From NCBI GenBank assembly GCA_963752325.1, contig CAVVXU010000004.1, positions 1 to 64,000 of the forward strand: a DNA stretch of 64,000 nucleotides. The letters are read 5' to 3'. The notes beneath the pieces are model-generated. The model had not been told where the DNA came from and did not search any database. It saw only the letters and a program-made list of their open reading frames with translations. Source of the DNA: CAVTJL01 sp963752325 (lineage in GTDB: Bacteria > Pseudomonadota > Alphaproteobacteria > Geminicoccales > Geminicoccaceae). The translations under genes and the position numbers were made by a program. How positions within the stretch are numbered: the first letter of the stretch is position 1; each line of letters begins with the position of its first letter. This document shows, piece after piece, positions 24,222 through 31,949 of this stretch.

Positions 24222-25016
24222 ATGGACTGGAGCGCCCTGCCGGGCACACTCGCGCTATTCTCGCCCTTCGTTACCGGCGCTGCGACGCTCGTAGCTGCAT
24301 CGATGGCCCTCACCGCCTGGCGCCGCAACATTCTGGGCGCGCGGCAGGTGGCATTGGCCGAGAAGTGCCTCACCACGGGATGGCGGTTGCACGATGAGAT
24401 CAAAAAAGCGCGCATGGAGATGCCCTACCTCTCAGGCGAGGTTGGCTTTGAAGATCCAAATACGCCGGAGAGCAGGAAGCGGCTGTTTGAGAGGAGAGGA
24501 AGGGCGGAAGCGGCGCTGCGCGTATGCAGGCCGATTTACGGTGAGTTCGAAGCAACCTACGCTCTAACTGAAATGTACCTTGGGCCGCTCGCTCGGGTGA
24601 CATCGGCTGGGGAAACAAGGTTCTTCCGCAACCATCCCTACAGCATCGCGCAGGAGTATGACGAAATCATCACGGTGCTGTTTGGCTGCCTGAGCCACGT
24701 TGTTCCGAGTGGCGATCCCCAGATCGAGCTGACGGACGAGCAGCTGAAGAAACAGGATCGAGCGGCGGCATTGTTTTTCGGATTTCTCGCCGATCATATC
24801 GAGGATGAGATCACGGCGCGCTTGCGGATTGCAAGGGAGGCCCTCGATCGCCGGATGAGTTCCGTTCTGCGAAGAAGGGGCATCATGGGCCGTCTGCTGG
24901 ACCGGGCCGTCGATGCGCTTCTGCGGGTTAATCGGCGCAAGATCACCATCTCAGCCGAATGGCAGCCCCGGCCTGAAGCTGCGAAGGGCCGCCGGGCTCG
25001 CGGGGGCAAGCGATGA
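24222..25016 (+). CDS. Hypothetical protein of the low-GC island
   Basis: This 264-residue protein has one N-terminal membrane anchor (about residues 10-32, 'LFSPFVTGAATLVAASMALTAW') and then a helical cytoplasmic domain rich in charged residues. It ends in a basic tail 'AAKGRRARGGKR'. The single anchor followed by a helical domain is common among uncharacterised phage- or defence-associated proteins, but no catalytic motif is visible. Base composition is lower in GC than the flanks. It lies 105 bp after the membrane protein gene in the same direction and they may form one unit. Its stop overlaps a short downstream frame. Confidence 0.6.
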   Translation: MDWSALPGTLALFSPFVTGAATLVAASMALTAWRRNILGARQVALAEKCLTTGWRLHDEIKKARMEMPYLSGEVGFEDPNTPESRKRLFERRGRAEAALRVCRPIYGEFEATYALTEMYLGPLARVTSAGETRFFRNHPYSIAQEYDEIITVLFGCLSHVVPSGDPQIELTDEQLKKQDRAAALFFGFLADHIEDEITARLRIAREALDRRMSSVLRRRGIMGRLLDRAVDALLRVNRRKITISAEWQPRPEAAKGRRARGGKR

Positions 25017-25194
25017 CGACAGAGGACACGAAGCCAACGACCCGCCGTTCGCCCCGAAGTGCTGGATCGAGGGCTGAGGGAGCTTGAGGCCTACGGATCA
25101 GACCGCGACCGCGTGAGAGCCCTTCTCGAACACATCTATGCCGGCGGAGTGAGGGACGGGGAGGGGCCTTCCTATACAGGCCGCTATACCTGAT
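25013..25194 (+). CDS. Small frameshifted ORF at the end of the island
   Basis: An ATG overlaps the previous stop (ATGA). The first part reads 'MTTEDTKPT'. After a frame change near 25060 the longer open part reads 'VLDRGLRELEAYGSDRDRVRALLEHIYAGGV' and ends at 25194. If the frame change is an error, this would be a soluble helical protein of about 60 residues. The overlap suggests coupling to the upstream gene. No family is recognised. Confidence 0.35.
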
Positions 25195-25207
25195 CCCATT
25201 CCCGCAC

Positions 25208-25228
25208 AGGCCGCAGTCCGGCCTTTCT
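25208..25228 (+). terminator. Candidate intrinsic terminator
   Basis: AGGCCG (25208-25213) and CGGCCT (25219-25224) form a perfect 6-bp stem around CAGTC, followed by TTCTC. It would end transcription of the island genes. The T-run is short, so efficiency is uncertain. Confidence 0.4.
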
Positions 25229-25321
25229 CGTTCATATCAGGCCGCGCTTCCATGGGGGCTACCGCGATGTCGAACTGGCCGATCTCACCATCGAGCCCTA
25301 TGGGCTTATAGCTTAGACGCT

Positions 25322-25348
25322 TGGGGTCAGGTCTTGCAACGGCGCATC
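25322..25348 (-). repeat. Right inverted repeat of low-GC island
   Basis: TGGGGTCAGGTCTTGCAA at 25322-25339, two bases, then GCGCATC at 25342-25348. This is the reverse complement of the repeat at 23276-23302. The two copies enclose about 2.0 kb. Confidence 0.8.
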
Positions 25349-25668
25349 GCCCGGGAGCGCCCTTCGCCAGCGCCGCCGCGCGCCCGTGATCGATCGGGCG
25401 TTTCCGGCGCTCCGCCACCTTACGGCCGATCGGTGTTCCGTCCCGGCAGGAACCTCAGCTTCGCCCAACTCGACCTTGCGCGTCGTCATGGCGATCCACC
25501 CTCCTCGATGCCCAACCTGGCAGCGAACGCGTGGCAGGCGAAGGGGCAAGGACGAGGCTGACCGTGCGCGCGGCCACGAGCGCCTGGATCCCCGCCGCCG
25601 CGGGGACGAGCGTAAGGGGATCCGTCGGTGACGCCACCCGGGCGACTGGTGTCTGAGGCCCGCCGGCC
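25349..25668. other. Intergenic stretch without recognisable gene
   Basis: About 320 bases lie between the right inverted repeat and the small minus-strand gene. A 58-codon minus-strand frame (ATG at 25489) runs into the repeat and ends there, but its product resembles nothing known. No RNA gene or clear promoter is visible. Confidence 0.4.
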
Positions 25669-25881
25669 TCAGCGCCGCCGCTTCTTCGTCGTCGTCTTCG
25701 TCTTCGGCGTGAAGGCGGCGAGCCAGGCGCCGGTCCAGAAGCGGGTGGCGCTCCGGGTCAGGCTCGCGCGCTGGCGGCCGAGCTCGGCGCTGCCGGTGGA
25801 CCGGGCCTTGCCCGCCACCGCGTTGGCGCCGCTCAGCCACAGGCTCAAGAAGGGGTTCTTCTTCGTCCAGGGATTGGCCAT
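25669..25881 (-). CDS. Conserved small basic protein (KKNPFLSLWLSGAN motif)
   Basis: This 70-residue protein opens with 'MANPWTKKNPFLSLWLSGANAVAGKAR' in near-consensus form and ends in a lysine/arginine-rich tail ('TPKTKTTTKKRRR'). Small proteins with the N-P-x-x-S-x-W-L-S-x-A-N motif are widespread in Alpha- and Betaproteobacteria, in my recollection often linked to polyhydroxyalkanoate granules or phasins, but the role is not established. The conserved start and basic tail make it a real gene. It is transcribed towards the island and divergent from the next gene. Confidence 0.7.
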   Translation of the reverse strand: MANPWTKKNPFLSLWLSGANAVAGKARSTGSAELGRQRASLTRSATRFWTGAWLAAFTPKTKTTTKKRRR

Positions 25882-26054
25882 GGGCGCTCCTGAAAGCGCG
25901 TGCCGGGACCGCCCCGGCGCGTCGCATCAGCACAGCCAACGGCCGGGACCGCCCACGGCTCCCTCGCCGCGTGGCCGCACCCCTACGGCGAGTGACAAAA
26001 GAAAAGAATCAACTTCCGATTGACAGCGGGCTCTCATTCCTATATCGAGCCCAC

Positions 26055-26651
26055 ATGCCTTCCGTTTACCCCTCGCGTTCCCCCGCCTCGATGCCCGCGG
26101 CCCGCACCGTGCGGCTGGCCCGCAGGCTCGCCGGCGGCATGACGCCGGCCGAGGTCGCGAGGCACGAGGGGACGAGCGAGGACGAAATTTTGTCACTTCT
26201 CGAGGACGAGAGGTTCGCCGACCTGGTGGACTATCACCGCGAGGAGCGGGAGCTGCCGGAGGACGAGCGCGAGCGGCTGTTGATCGCCTCCGCGCTGGCC
26301 GGGCTCCAGCACCTGGCCGACATGGGCGACACCAAGGCGCTGTTGTTCCTCACCTATGAGGGCAATCGCGGCCGGCATCCGGAGAACCGCCTGCGCCGGC
26401 TGACGCTGCCGCGCCCGGCCGACCTCCCGCCCCGTTTCCGTTTTTTTGAGACTTCTGAGCCTTTGTCGGTTGCGCCGGCGGGTGCCGACGCCGCCGCGTC
26501 CGCGCCCGTCGTCGCGAAGGCCCCTTCGGACCTGGCCGCCGCCGCCCTGGACACCCCGGAGCGCGCCGCCTGGGTCCGCCGCTGGATGGAGAGCCGCCTG
26601 GCCACGCTGGGAGAGAGCGGGGCCGGGGCGGACGAGCCGGGGAGGAAGTGA
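26055..26651 (+). CDS. Hypothetical protein with helix-turn-helix-like N-terminus
   Basis: This is a protein of 198 residues. About residues 12-60 ('AARTVRLARRLAGGMTPAEVARHEGTSEDEILSLLEDERFADLVDYHRE') look like the DNA-binding segment of small-terminase or resolvase-type proteins, where a helix-turn-helix follows 'M-T-P-A-E-V-A'. A helical middle (65-105, 'RERLLIASALAGLQHLADMGD') and a proline/alanine-rich linker come next, then 'TPERAAWVRRWMESRLATLGE' near the end. ATG 26091 is an alternative start. No phage genes are adjacent. It may be a domesticated DNA-binding protein, but this is inference from one segment. Confidence 0.5.
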   Translation: MPSVYPSRSPASMPAARTVRLARRLAGGMTPAEVARHEGTSEDEILSLLEDERFADLVDYHREERELPEDERERLLIASALAGLQHLADMGDTKALLFLTYEGNRGRHPENRLRRLTLPRPADLPPRFRFFETSEPLSVAPAGADAAASAPVVAKAPSDLAAAALDTPERAAWVRRWMESRLATLGESGAGADEPGRK

Positions 26652-26753
26652 CAGAAAAAGAAGCCTGAGCCCCCGGCGAGCAAAGAGCGACGAACGGACG
26701 GGCCGGTCGCCGCCCTCTGGCGGGAGGGCGGAGCGGCACGGCAAGATACCGTC

Positions 26754-26776
26754 ACCACCCGGCTTGACCGGGTGGT
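26754..26776. repeat. REP-like palindrome 1
   Basis: ACCACCCGG and CCGGGTGGT form a perfect 9-bp stem with loop CTTGA. It lies in the gap between two convergent genes together with two similar palindromes and may also act in transcription termination or mRNA protection. Confidence 0.65.
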
Positions 26777-26825
26777 CAGGTGGTGGAGTCTACGCTACTC
26801 CGCTCCCGTCGCGCTGCTGCACCTG

Positions 26826-26848
26826 ATCCCCCGGTCACGCCGGGGGAT
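26826..26848. repeat. REP-like palindrome 2
   Basis: ATCCCCCGG and CCGGGGGAT form a perfect 9-bp stem with loop TCACG, followed by GACG. It has the GATCCCCCGG...GGGGATGAC form of extragenic palindromes found in many Alphaproteobacteria. Confidence 0.65.
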
Positions 26849-26948
26849 GACGGAAGAGGCACGCCCGCGCTCCTCCTCCTGTCGCCCTCGTGCCCCGACA
26901 CGAGGGTCCATGCCCCGTCCTGGCGCGCCCTCGCGAGCGTGAGCATGG

Positions 26949-26972
26949 ATCCCCGGGTCAAGCGCCCGAGGA
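26949..26972. repeat. REP-like palindrome 3, imperfect
   Basis: ATCCCCGGG and GCCCGAGGAT flank TCAAGC, with one mismatch in the stem. It is followed by GACAAAAAAGG just before the end of the sugar permease gene. It is of the same type as the two palindromes upstream. The rest of the 26652-26997 gap holds no gene that I can support. Confidence 0.5.
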
Positions 26973-26997
26973 TGACAAAAAAGGAGCCGCGCCTTGT

Positions 26998-28026
26998 CTA
27001 CGCCTCGCGCTCGGCGCCGCCGGTGACGCGGGCGAGGATGAGGGCCACGAGGATGATGGCGCCGTAGGCGGCGTCGATCCAGAAGGCGGCGATCTGGGAG
27101 AGGGTCAGGACGTTCTGCAGGATGCCAAGGAGGAGCACGCCGGTGAGGGCGCCCACGAGGCGGCCGCGGCCGCCATTGAGGCTGATGCCGCCGATCACGG
27201 CGGCGGCGAACACGTAGAAGATCATGTTCTGGCCCTGGCTCGCGACGACCGAGGCGATGCGGCCGGTGAGCATGAGGCCGGCCACGGCGGCGAGCAGGCC
27301 GCCCACGACGAACACGCCCCAGGTGATGCGCTCGACGCGGATGCCGGCGGCGCGGGCTGCCTCGGCGCTGCCGCCGATGGCGTAGAGGGCGCGGCCGATG
27401 CGGTGGTAGCGGAGGAAGAGCCCGAAGAAGAGATAGAGGAGGCCGGCGACCCAGATCGAGACCGGCACGCCCACCCATTTGGCGGTGCCCAGATAGAGAA
27501 AGGCCGGCGGCAGGTCGAAGAGGGTCTTGCCGTTCGTGATGCCCAGCGTGACGCCGCGCAGCAGGATCAGCATGGCAAGGGTGACGATGAAGGCGTTGAG
27601 GCGCAGGCGGACCACGAGGAAGCCGTTGACGAAGCCCACGAGGGCACCCACCGCGAGGACGATCGCCATGGCGAGGTAGACGTTGAGGCCGAAGCCGGAG
27701 CCGCCATAGGTGGTGTCGGTGAGGATGAGCCAGGCGCCCAGCATCGGCGCCAGGCCCACGACCGATTCGAGCGAGAGGTCGAACTTGCCGGCGATGAGGA
27801 TCAGCGATTCGGCGATCACGAGGACCGAGAGCTCGGACGATTGCTGGAGGATGTTGAGGAAGTTGTCGGTGGTGAGGAAGGCGTCGCTGATGAGCGAGCC
27901 CGCGATGACGGCCAGGATGATGGCGGGAATGAGGGTGAGCTCGCGAAGCCCGAAGCTGGAGAGGCGCCGCCTCATGGCGCCCCCGGCCGTCGTCCGCTCC
28001 GCCGCTCCGGCCATGCTGTCAGCCAC
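26998..28026 (-). CDS. Ribose-type sugar ABC importer, permease
   Basis: This 342-residue inner-membrane protein has eight to ten helices and is of the RbsC/branched-chain type. Conserved elements are 'IAGKFDLSLESVVGLAPMLGAWL' (the family's G-x-x-D-L-S motif), 'AFIVTLAMLILLRGVTLGITNGKTL', 'YAIGGSAEAARAAGIRVERITW' and 'AAVIGGISLNGGRG'. It is the last gene of a binding protein/ATPase/permease operon read leftwards, and its first codons overlap the ATPase stop by eight bases. The imported sugar or polyol is unknown. Confidence 0.88.
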   Translation of the reverse strand: MADSMAGAAERTTAGGAMRRRLSSFGLRELTLIPAIILAVIAGSLISDAFLTTDNFLNILQQSSELSVLVIAESLILIAGKFDLSLESVVGLAPMLGAWLILTDTTYGGSGFGLNVYLAMAIVLAVGALVGFVNGFLVVRLRLNAFIVTLAMLILLRGVTLGITNGKTLFDLPPAFLYLGTAKWVGVPVSIWVAGLLYLFFGLFLRYHRIGRALYAIGGSAEAARAAGIRVERITWGVFVVGGLLAAVAGLMLTGRIASVVASQGQNMIFYVFAAAVIGGISLNGGRGRLVGALTGVLLLGILQNVLTLSQIAAFWIDAAYGAIILVALILARVTGGAEREA

Positions 28027-29570
28027 CGCTTGCCACCCCCTCGATCGCCGCCACCATGGCGTCGTCCTGCCAGTCCGAGCCCAGCTCGGCCACCAGCCGT
28101 CCCTTGAAGATCACCAGCACCCGGTCGCAGACACCGAGCTCGTCGAGCTCGTCCGAGACGAGCAGCACGCCGGTGCCGCCGGCCCGCGCCCGCTCGACGA
28201 TGGCGAAGAGCGCGGCCTTCGAGGCGATGTCCACACCCTGCGTCGGGCTGATCAGCACCAGCAGCTTGGGCTCCGAGGCCAAGGCCCGGCCCATCACCGC
28301 CTTTTGCTGGTTGCCGCCGCTGAGCTCGATGATCGGCTGCCCGGCCGAGGCGGCCTTGATCTGGAGATCGTCCATGAGCCGGCCCGCCTCGCGCTCGCGC
28401 GCCTGGGGTAGCACGAGGCCCGCCGGGCCCAGGCGCTCGACGATCGTCATGGTGAGGTTCTCGGCCACCGAGAGATGGGGGACGATGCCGCGGCGGTGGC
28501 GGTCGCGCGGCACGTAGCCCACGCCCTGGCGGCGCGCCCGGGCCACGTCCCCGAAGCGCAGCGGCTCGCCATCGACCAGGACCCGGCCCGCATCGGGCAC
28601 GAGGAGCCCGGCCACCACATCGCCCACCTCCTCCTTGCCCGATCCGGCGAGCCCGGCGAGCCCGAGGCACTCGCCGGCGGCCACCGAGAGGCTCACCTCG
28701 CGCACGAGCCTGCCCAGGCCCAGCCCCTCGATCTCGAGGCAGGGCCGGCTGCCGGCGGGTGGTGCGACCGCCGCCCGTCGGGCTCCCCGCTCGCTGCCCG
28801 CGGCGGCGTCACCCACCATCGCCGCCACGACGCGCTCCTCGGGCATCCGCTCGAGCGGCCCGGTGGCCACCACCTCGCCGTCGCGCAGCACCGTGACGCT
28901 GCCGCAGACCTCGTAGATCTCCTTGAGGTGGTGGGAGATGTAGAGAAAGGTGACGCCGCCCTCCTGGAGCCGGTGGATGCGCTCGAAGAGCCGCGCCACC
29001 TCGCGCCCCTCGAGCTGGGCCGTGGGCTCGTCCAGGATGATGAAGCGCGTGCCCTGCAGCAGCGCCCGGGCGATCTCGACGATCTGGCGCTGCTCGACGC
29101 TGAGGTCCCGGGCATCCTGCGTGACGTCGATCTCGAGGCCCCATTCCTCGAGCACCTGCCGGGCCCGCCGGCGCAGGCGTGGCCCAGCTGATCCAGCCGC
29201 CCGAGGTCGGGTGGGCGTTGAGGAAGAGGTTCTCGGCCACGGTGAGCGTCGGGATCACGGTCGAGCGCTGGTAGACGCAGGCGACGCGCTCGCGCCATCC
29301 GGCCCGCTCGGCGAGGCCCGGGGCATCCTGGCCCGCGAGCCGGACACGGCCCGTGTCCGGAGCGATGAGGCCGGTGAGGATGGCGACCAAGGTCGACTTG
29401 CCGGCCCCGTTGCGGCCGACGAGCGCCCGCGAGTCGCCGGCCGGGATGGTGATCGAGACGTCGTTGAGCGCCCGGCTCGCGCCGAAGCTCTTCGAGACCC
29501 CGACCACCTCCGCCACGGGCGAGAGGCTTCCTGCCACCCCGCCACCCGGGGCGATGTCCTTGCCGCTCAT
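28019..29570 (-). CDS. Ribose-type sugar ABC importer, double ATPase, one frameshift
   Basis: This protein of about 516 residues has two nucleotide-binding domains. The first has Walker A 'GRNGAGKSTL' and Walker B 'FIILDEPTAQLEG'. The second has the degenerate sugar-type P-loop region 'GLAGLAGSGKEEVG', signature 'LSGGNQQKAVMGRAL' and 'LLVLISPTQGVDIASK', where the usual D-E-P is I-S-P. Such asymmetry occurs in RbsA-like ATPases and suggests that one catalytic site does most of the work. The frame breaks near 29181, where one extra C precedes 'LRRRARQVLEEWGLEID'. It lies between binding-protein and permease genes. Confidence 0.83.
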
Positions 29571-29601
29571 CTGCAGCTGTCGCTCGATACCGGCCCCGCT
29601 C

Positions 29602-30642
29602 CTACTTCACCTGGTTGCCCCAGAGGCTCTTGTCGTCGGCGTTGGCCGCGGTGACCATCGGGGCCGGGAGGAGGTCCATCGGGTTGCCGTTGAGCTCGGC
29701 GATGCGGCTGTTGTGGTCCGTCGGCCCCTGCTTGAACGTCTCGCCGGCGACCGCCGCCTCGAGGTAGGAGAGCCCGTACTTCACGTAGAGGTCGAGGGGC
29801 TGGGAGATCGCGGCGTTGAGCATGCCCTCGCGGATCTTCTGCAGCGCCAGGGGCGTGCCGTCGATGCTGATGAGGTAGATCTGCCCGTCCTCGCCGACCT
29901 TCTTGAGCTTGCCCGCGCTCTTGAGCACGTTGAGGACGCCGGCCAGCATCACCGAGTCGCTCTGCATGTAGATGCCGGCGAGGTCGGGCGTGGAGGTCAC
30001 GACCGTCTGAGCGACCGAGGTGGCCCTGTCGGTCTTCCAGTAGGTCGGCCGCTCGATCACCTTGATGTCCGGATAGCTCTTCTTCATGCAGTCGTTGAAG
30101 CCCGTGGTCCTGTCGCGGCCGTTGGTCGTCGCCTGATCGCCCATCAGCGAGAGGACCGTGCCCTTGCCGCCGAGCGCCTTGCCCATGGCCTGGCACGCGT
30201 CCTCGCCCATGCGGACATTGTCGGCACGCACGATCATCGCGAGCTTGCCGCGCGCCGGCGCTATGTCGATCGAGACGACCGGGATCTTCTTCGACTCGGC
30301 GAAGGCGAGGGCCGGCACGATCGCATCGCTGTCGGTCGGGACGACGATGATGCCCTGGGCGCCCTGGGCGATGATGTTGTGGAAGTCGGTGATCTGCTTG
30401 CCGGCGTCGCCGTTGGCGTTGGCGACCGGCAGGGTCTTGAGCCCCGCCTTCTTGGCGGCCGCCATCGTCAGGTCGACCTGGATGGCCTGGAATGGATCGG
30501 TCAGGAAGCCCACCGAGTAACCCATGGTGAAAGGCTTCATGTCGGCGGCCGCAGCGCTCCCCGCGTGCAGGCCCATACCCATTGCCAGCGATGCGCCGGC
30601 AGCCAGCGCGCCCAATCCGAGCCGTCGAGCTCTCGTGCCCAT
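29602..30642 (-). CDS. Ribose-type sugar ABC importer, periplasmic binding protein
   Basis: This is a 346-residue RbsB-type (Peripla_BP_4) protein. The signal peptide is 'RRLGLGALAAGASLAMGMGLHAGSAAA' and the mature part starts near 'ADMKPFTMGYSVGFLTDPF'. Two lobes are visible, with 'NIIAQGAQGIIVVPTDSDAIVPAL' in the first and 'IYMQSDSVMLAGVLNVLKSAG' and 'ISIDGTPLALQKIREGMLNAAISQ' in the second. GGGGAAGG lies about seven bases before ATG 30642. It is the promoter-proximal gene of the importer operon and divergent from a short-chain dehydrogenase, which may act on the imported sugar or polyol. Confidence 0.88.
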   Translation of the reverse strand: MGTRARRLGLGALAAGASLAMGMGLHAGSAAAADMKPFTMGYSVGFLTDPFQAIQVDLTMAAAKKAGLKTLPVANANGDAGKQITDFHNIIAQGAQGIIVVPTDSDAIVPALAFAESKKIPVVSIDIAPARGKLAMIVRADNVRMGEDACQAMGKALGGKGTVLSLMGDQATTNGRDRTTGFNDCMKKSYPDIKVIERPTYWKTDRATSVAQTVVTSTPDLAGIYMQSDSVMLAGVLNVLKSAGKLKKVGEDGQIYLISIDGTPLALQKIREGMLNAAISQPLDLYVKYGLSYLEAAVAGETFKQGPTDHNSRIAELNGNPMDLLPAPMVTAANADDKSLWGNQVK

Positions 30643-30968
30643 CTTTATGCCTTCCCCTGATCCGCGAGGTGTTTCCGCAAGCCTTCGCCGGCTTGACCTG
30701 TTGCGGGTGCGATGGCCTCGAGCATCCGAGGCCGGACTGCAACCGCCGCGGATACTAGTCACGATCCGCCGGCCGGGAAAGGCATGGCTGGCCCGCGTCA
30801 GGCACAAAACAGGCTCGGGTCGTCACGGCGTTCATCGTAATCGGGCGGCTGCCGGCGGTGCCCGCTGCCTACCGGCCATGGCCGAGCGGCGGAGCCTCGC
30901 GTAGGAACGTGGCGCGCGGGCCGCTGGAGAAACGGCTCGGCCGCCACAACGATCGAAGGGAAGCTGGC
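30643..30968. promoter_or_regulatory. Divergent intergenic region, sugar importer / dehydrogenase
   Basis: These 326 bases separate two divergent transcription units and must hold both promoters. I see no convincing -35/-10 pair, strong palindrome or small gene. The right end before ATG 30969 lacks a good ribosome-binding site apart from GAAGGGAAGC. Confidence 0.4.
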
Positions 30969-31763
30969 ATGGATCTCGGGCTGAAAGGCAAGGTTGCGGT
31001 CATTACCGGCGGCAGCGTCGGCATCGGCCTGGCGGTGGCCAAAGGGCTGGCCGCCGAGGGCGTGGATCTGGTGCTCGCCGCCAGGGATGGCGAGCGGGCA
31101 GGCCGGGAGGCCGAGGGGATTGCAAGGACCGAGGGTGTGCGCGCGATCGCGCTCGGTACCGACGTGGCGACGGCCGAGGGCTGCGCTGCTCTCGTGAAGG
31201 CTACCGAGGCGGCCTTCGGCGGCTGCGACATTCTGATCAACAATGCGGGCTCCGGCAGCAACGAGACGATTCTCGAGGCGCCGGACGAGAAGTGGCAGCA
31301 CTATTGGGACCTGCACGTAATGGCGGCGGTGCGTCTCGCCCGCGCGCTGGCACCCGGCATGGAGCAGCGAGGCGGCGGCGTGATCCTCAACAATGCCTCC
31401 ATCTGCGCCGCCCAGCCGCTCTGGTACGAGCCGATCTACAACGTCACCAAGGCTGCGCTCGTGATGCTCTCCAAAAACCTCGCGAACGAGCTGATTCCCA
31501 ACAAGATCAGGGTCAACGCGATCAATCTCGGCTTCGTGCTCACTCCCGACTGGGTCAAGACCGCCACCGAGCTCACCAAGGGTACAGAGCGCGGCTGGGA
31601 GGACTACATCCGGGAGATCGCCACCGCCCAGGCGCCGATCGGGCGCTTCGCCTCGCCGGAGGAGGTCGCGAGCTTCTTCGTCTTTCTGTGCTCCGAGCGC
31701 GCAAGCTACAGTGTCGGTTCCACCTACTATGTCGATGGTGGGATGTTGAAAGTTGTCGGGTGA
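30969..31763 (+). CDS. Short-chain dehydrogenase/reductase
   Basis: This is a 264-residue classical SDR. It has the cofactor loop 'VITGGSVGIGLAVAKGLA' (residues 11-28), 'NNAG' in 'DILINNAGSGSN', serine in 'NNASICAAQPLWY', and the catalytic pair Tyr157/Lys161 in 'YNVTKAALVML'. The C-terminal 'VGSTYYVDGGMLKVVG' is typical. It lies divergently from a ribose-type sugar importer, so oxidation of an imported sugar or sugar alcohol is possible. The substrate cannot be read from the sequence. The frame is intact. Confidence 0.85.
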   Translation: MDLGLKGKVAVITGGSVGIGLAVAKGLAAEGVDLVLAARDGERAGREAEGIARTEGVRAIALGTDVATAEGCAALVKATEAAFGGCDILINNAGSGSNETILEAPDEKWQHYWDLHVMAAVRLARALAPGMEQRGGGVILNNASICAAQPLWYEPIYNVTKAALVMLSKNLANELIPNKIRVNAINLGFVLTPDWVKTATELTKGTERGWEDYIREIATAQAPIGRFASPEEVASFFVFLCSERASYSVGSTYYVDGGMLKVVG

Positions 31764-31949
31764 GAGGCGGCCCGATACTTTCAGTAGAGGGGCTTGAGAC
31801 CTCGCAAACGCTCCGGTAATTTGCGTGCCCGCGTGTGAGGCCATCTGTCTTCTCTGCCGGGCCGGAGATGGCTGCTAGCCTGTAGTGGCTCATTGCAGGC
31901 GCAAATCATCCTTGCAATGATGAGGGTGTCGACTGCTCGGAGTCCGAGA

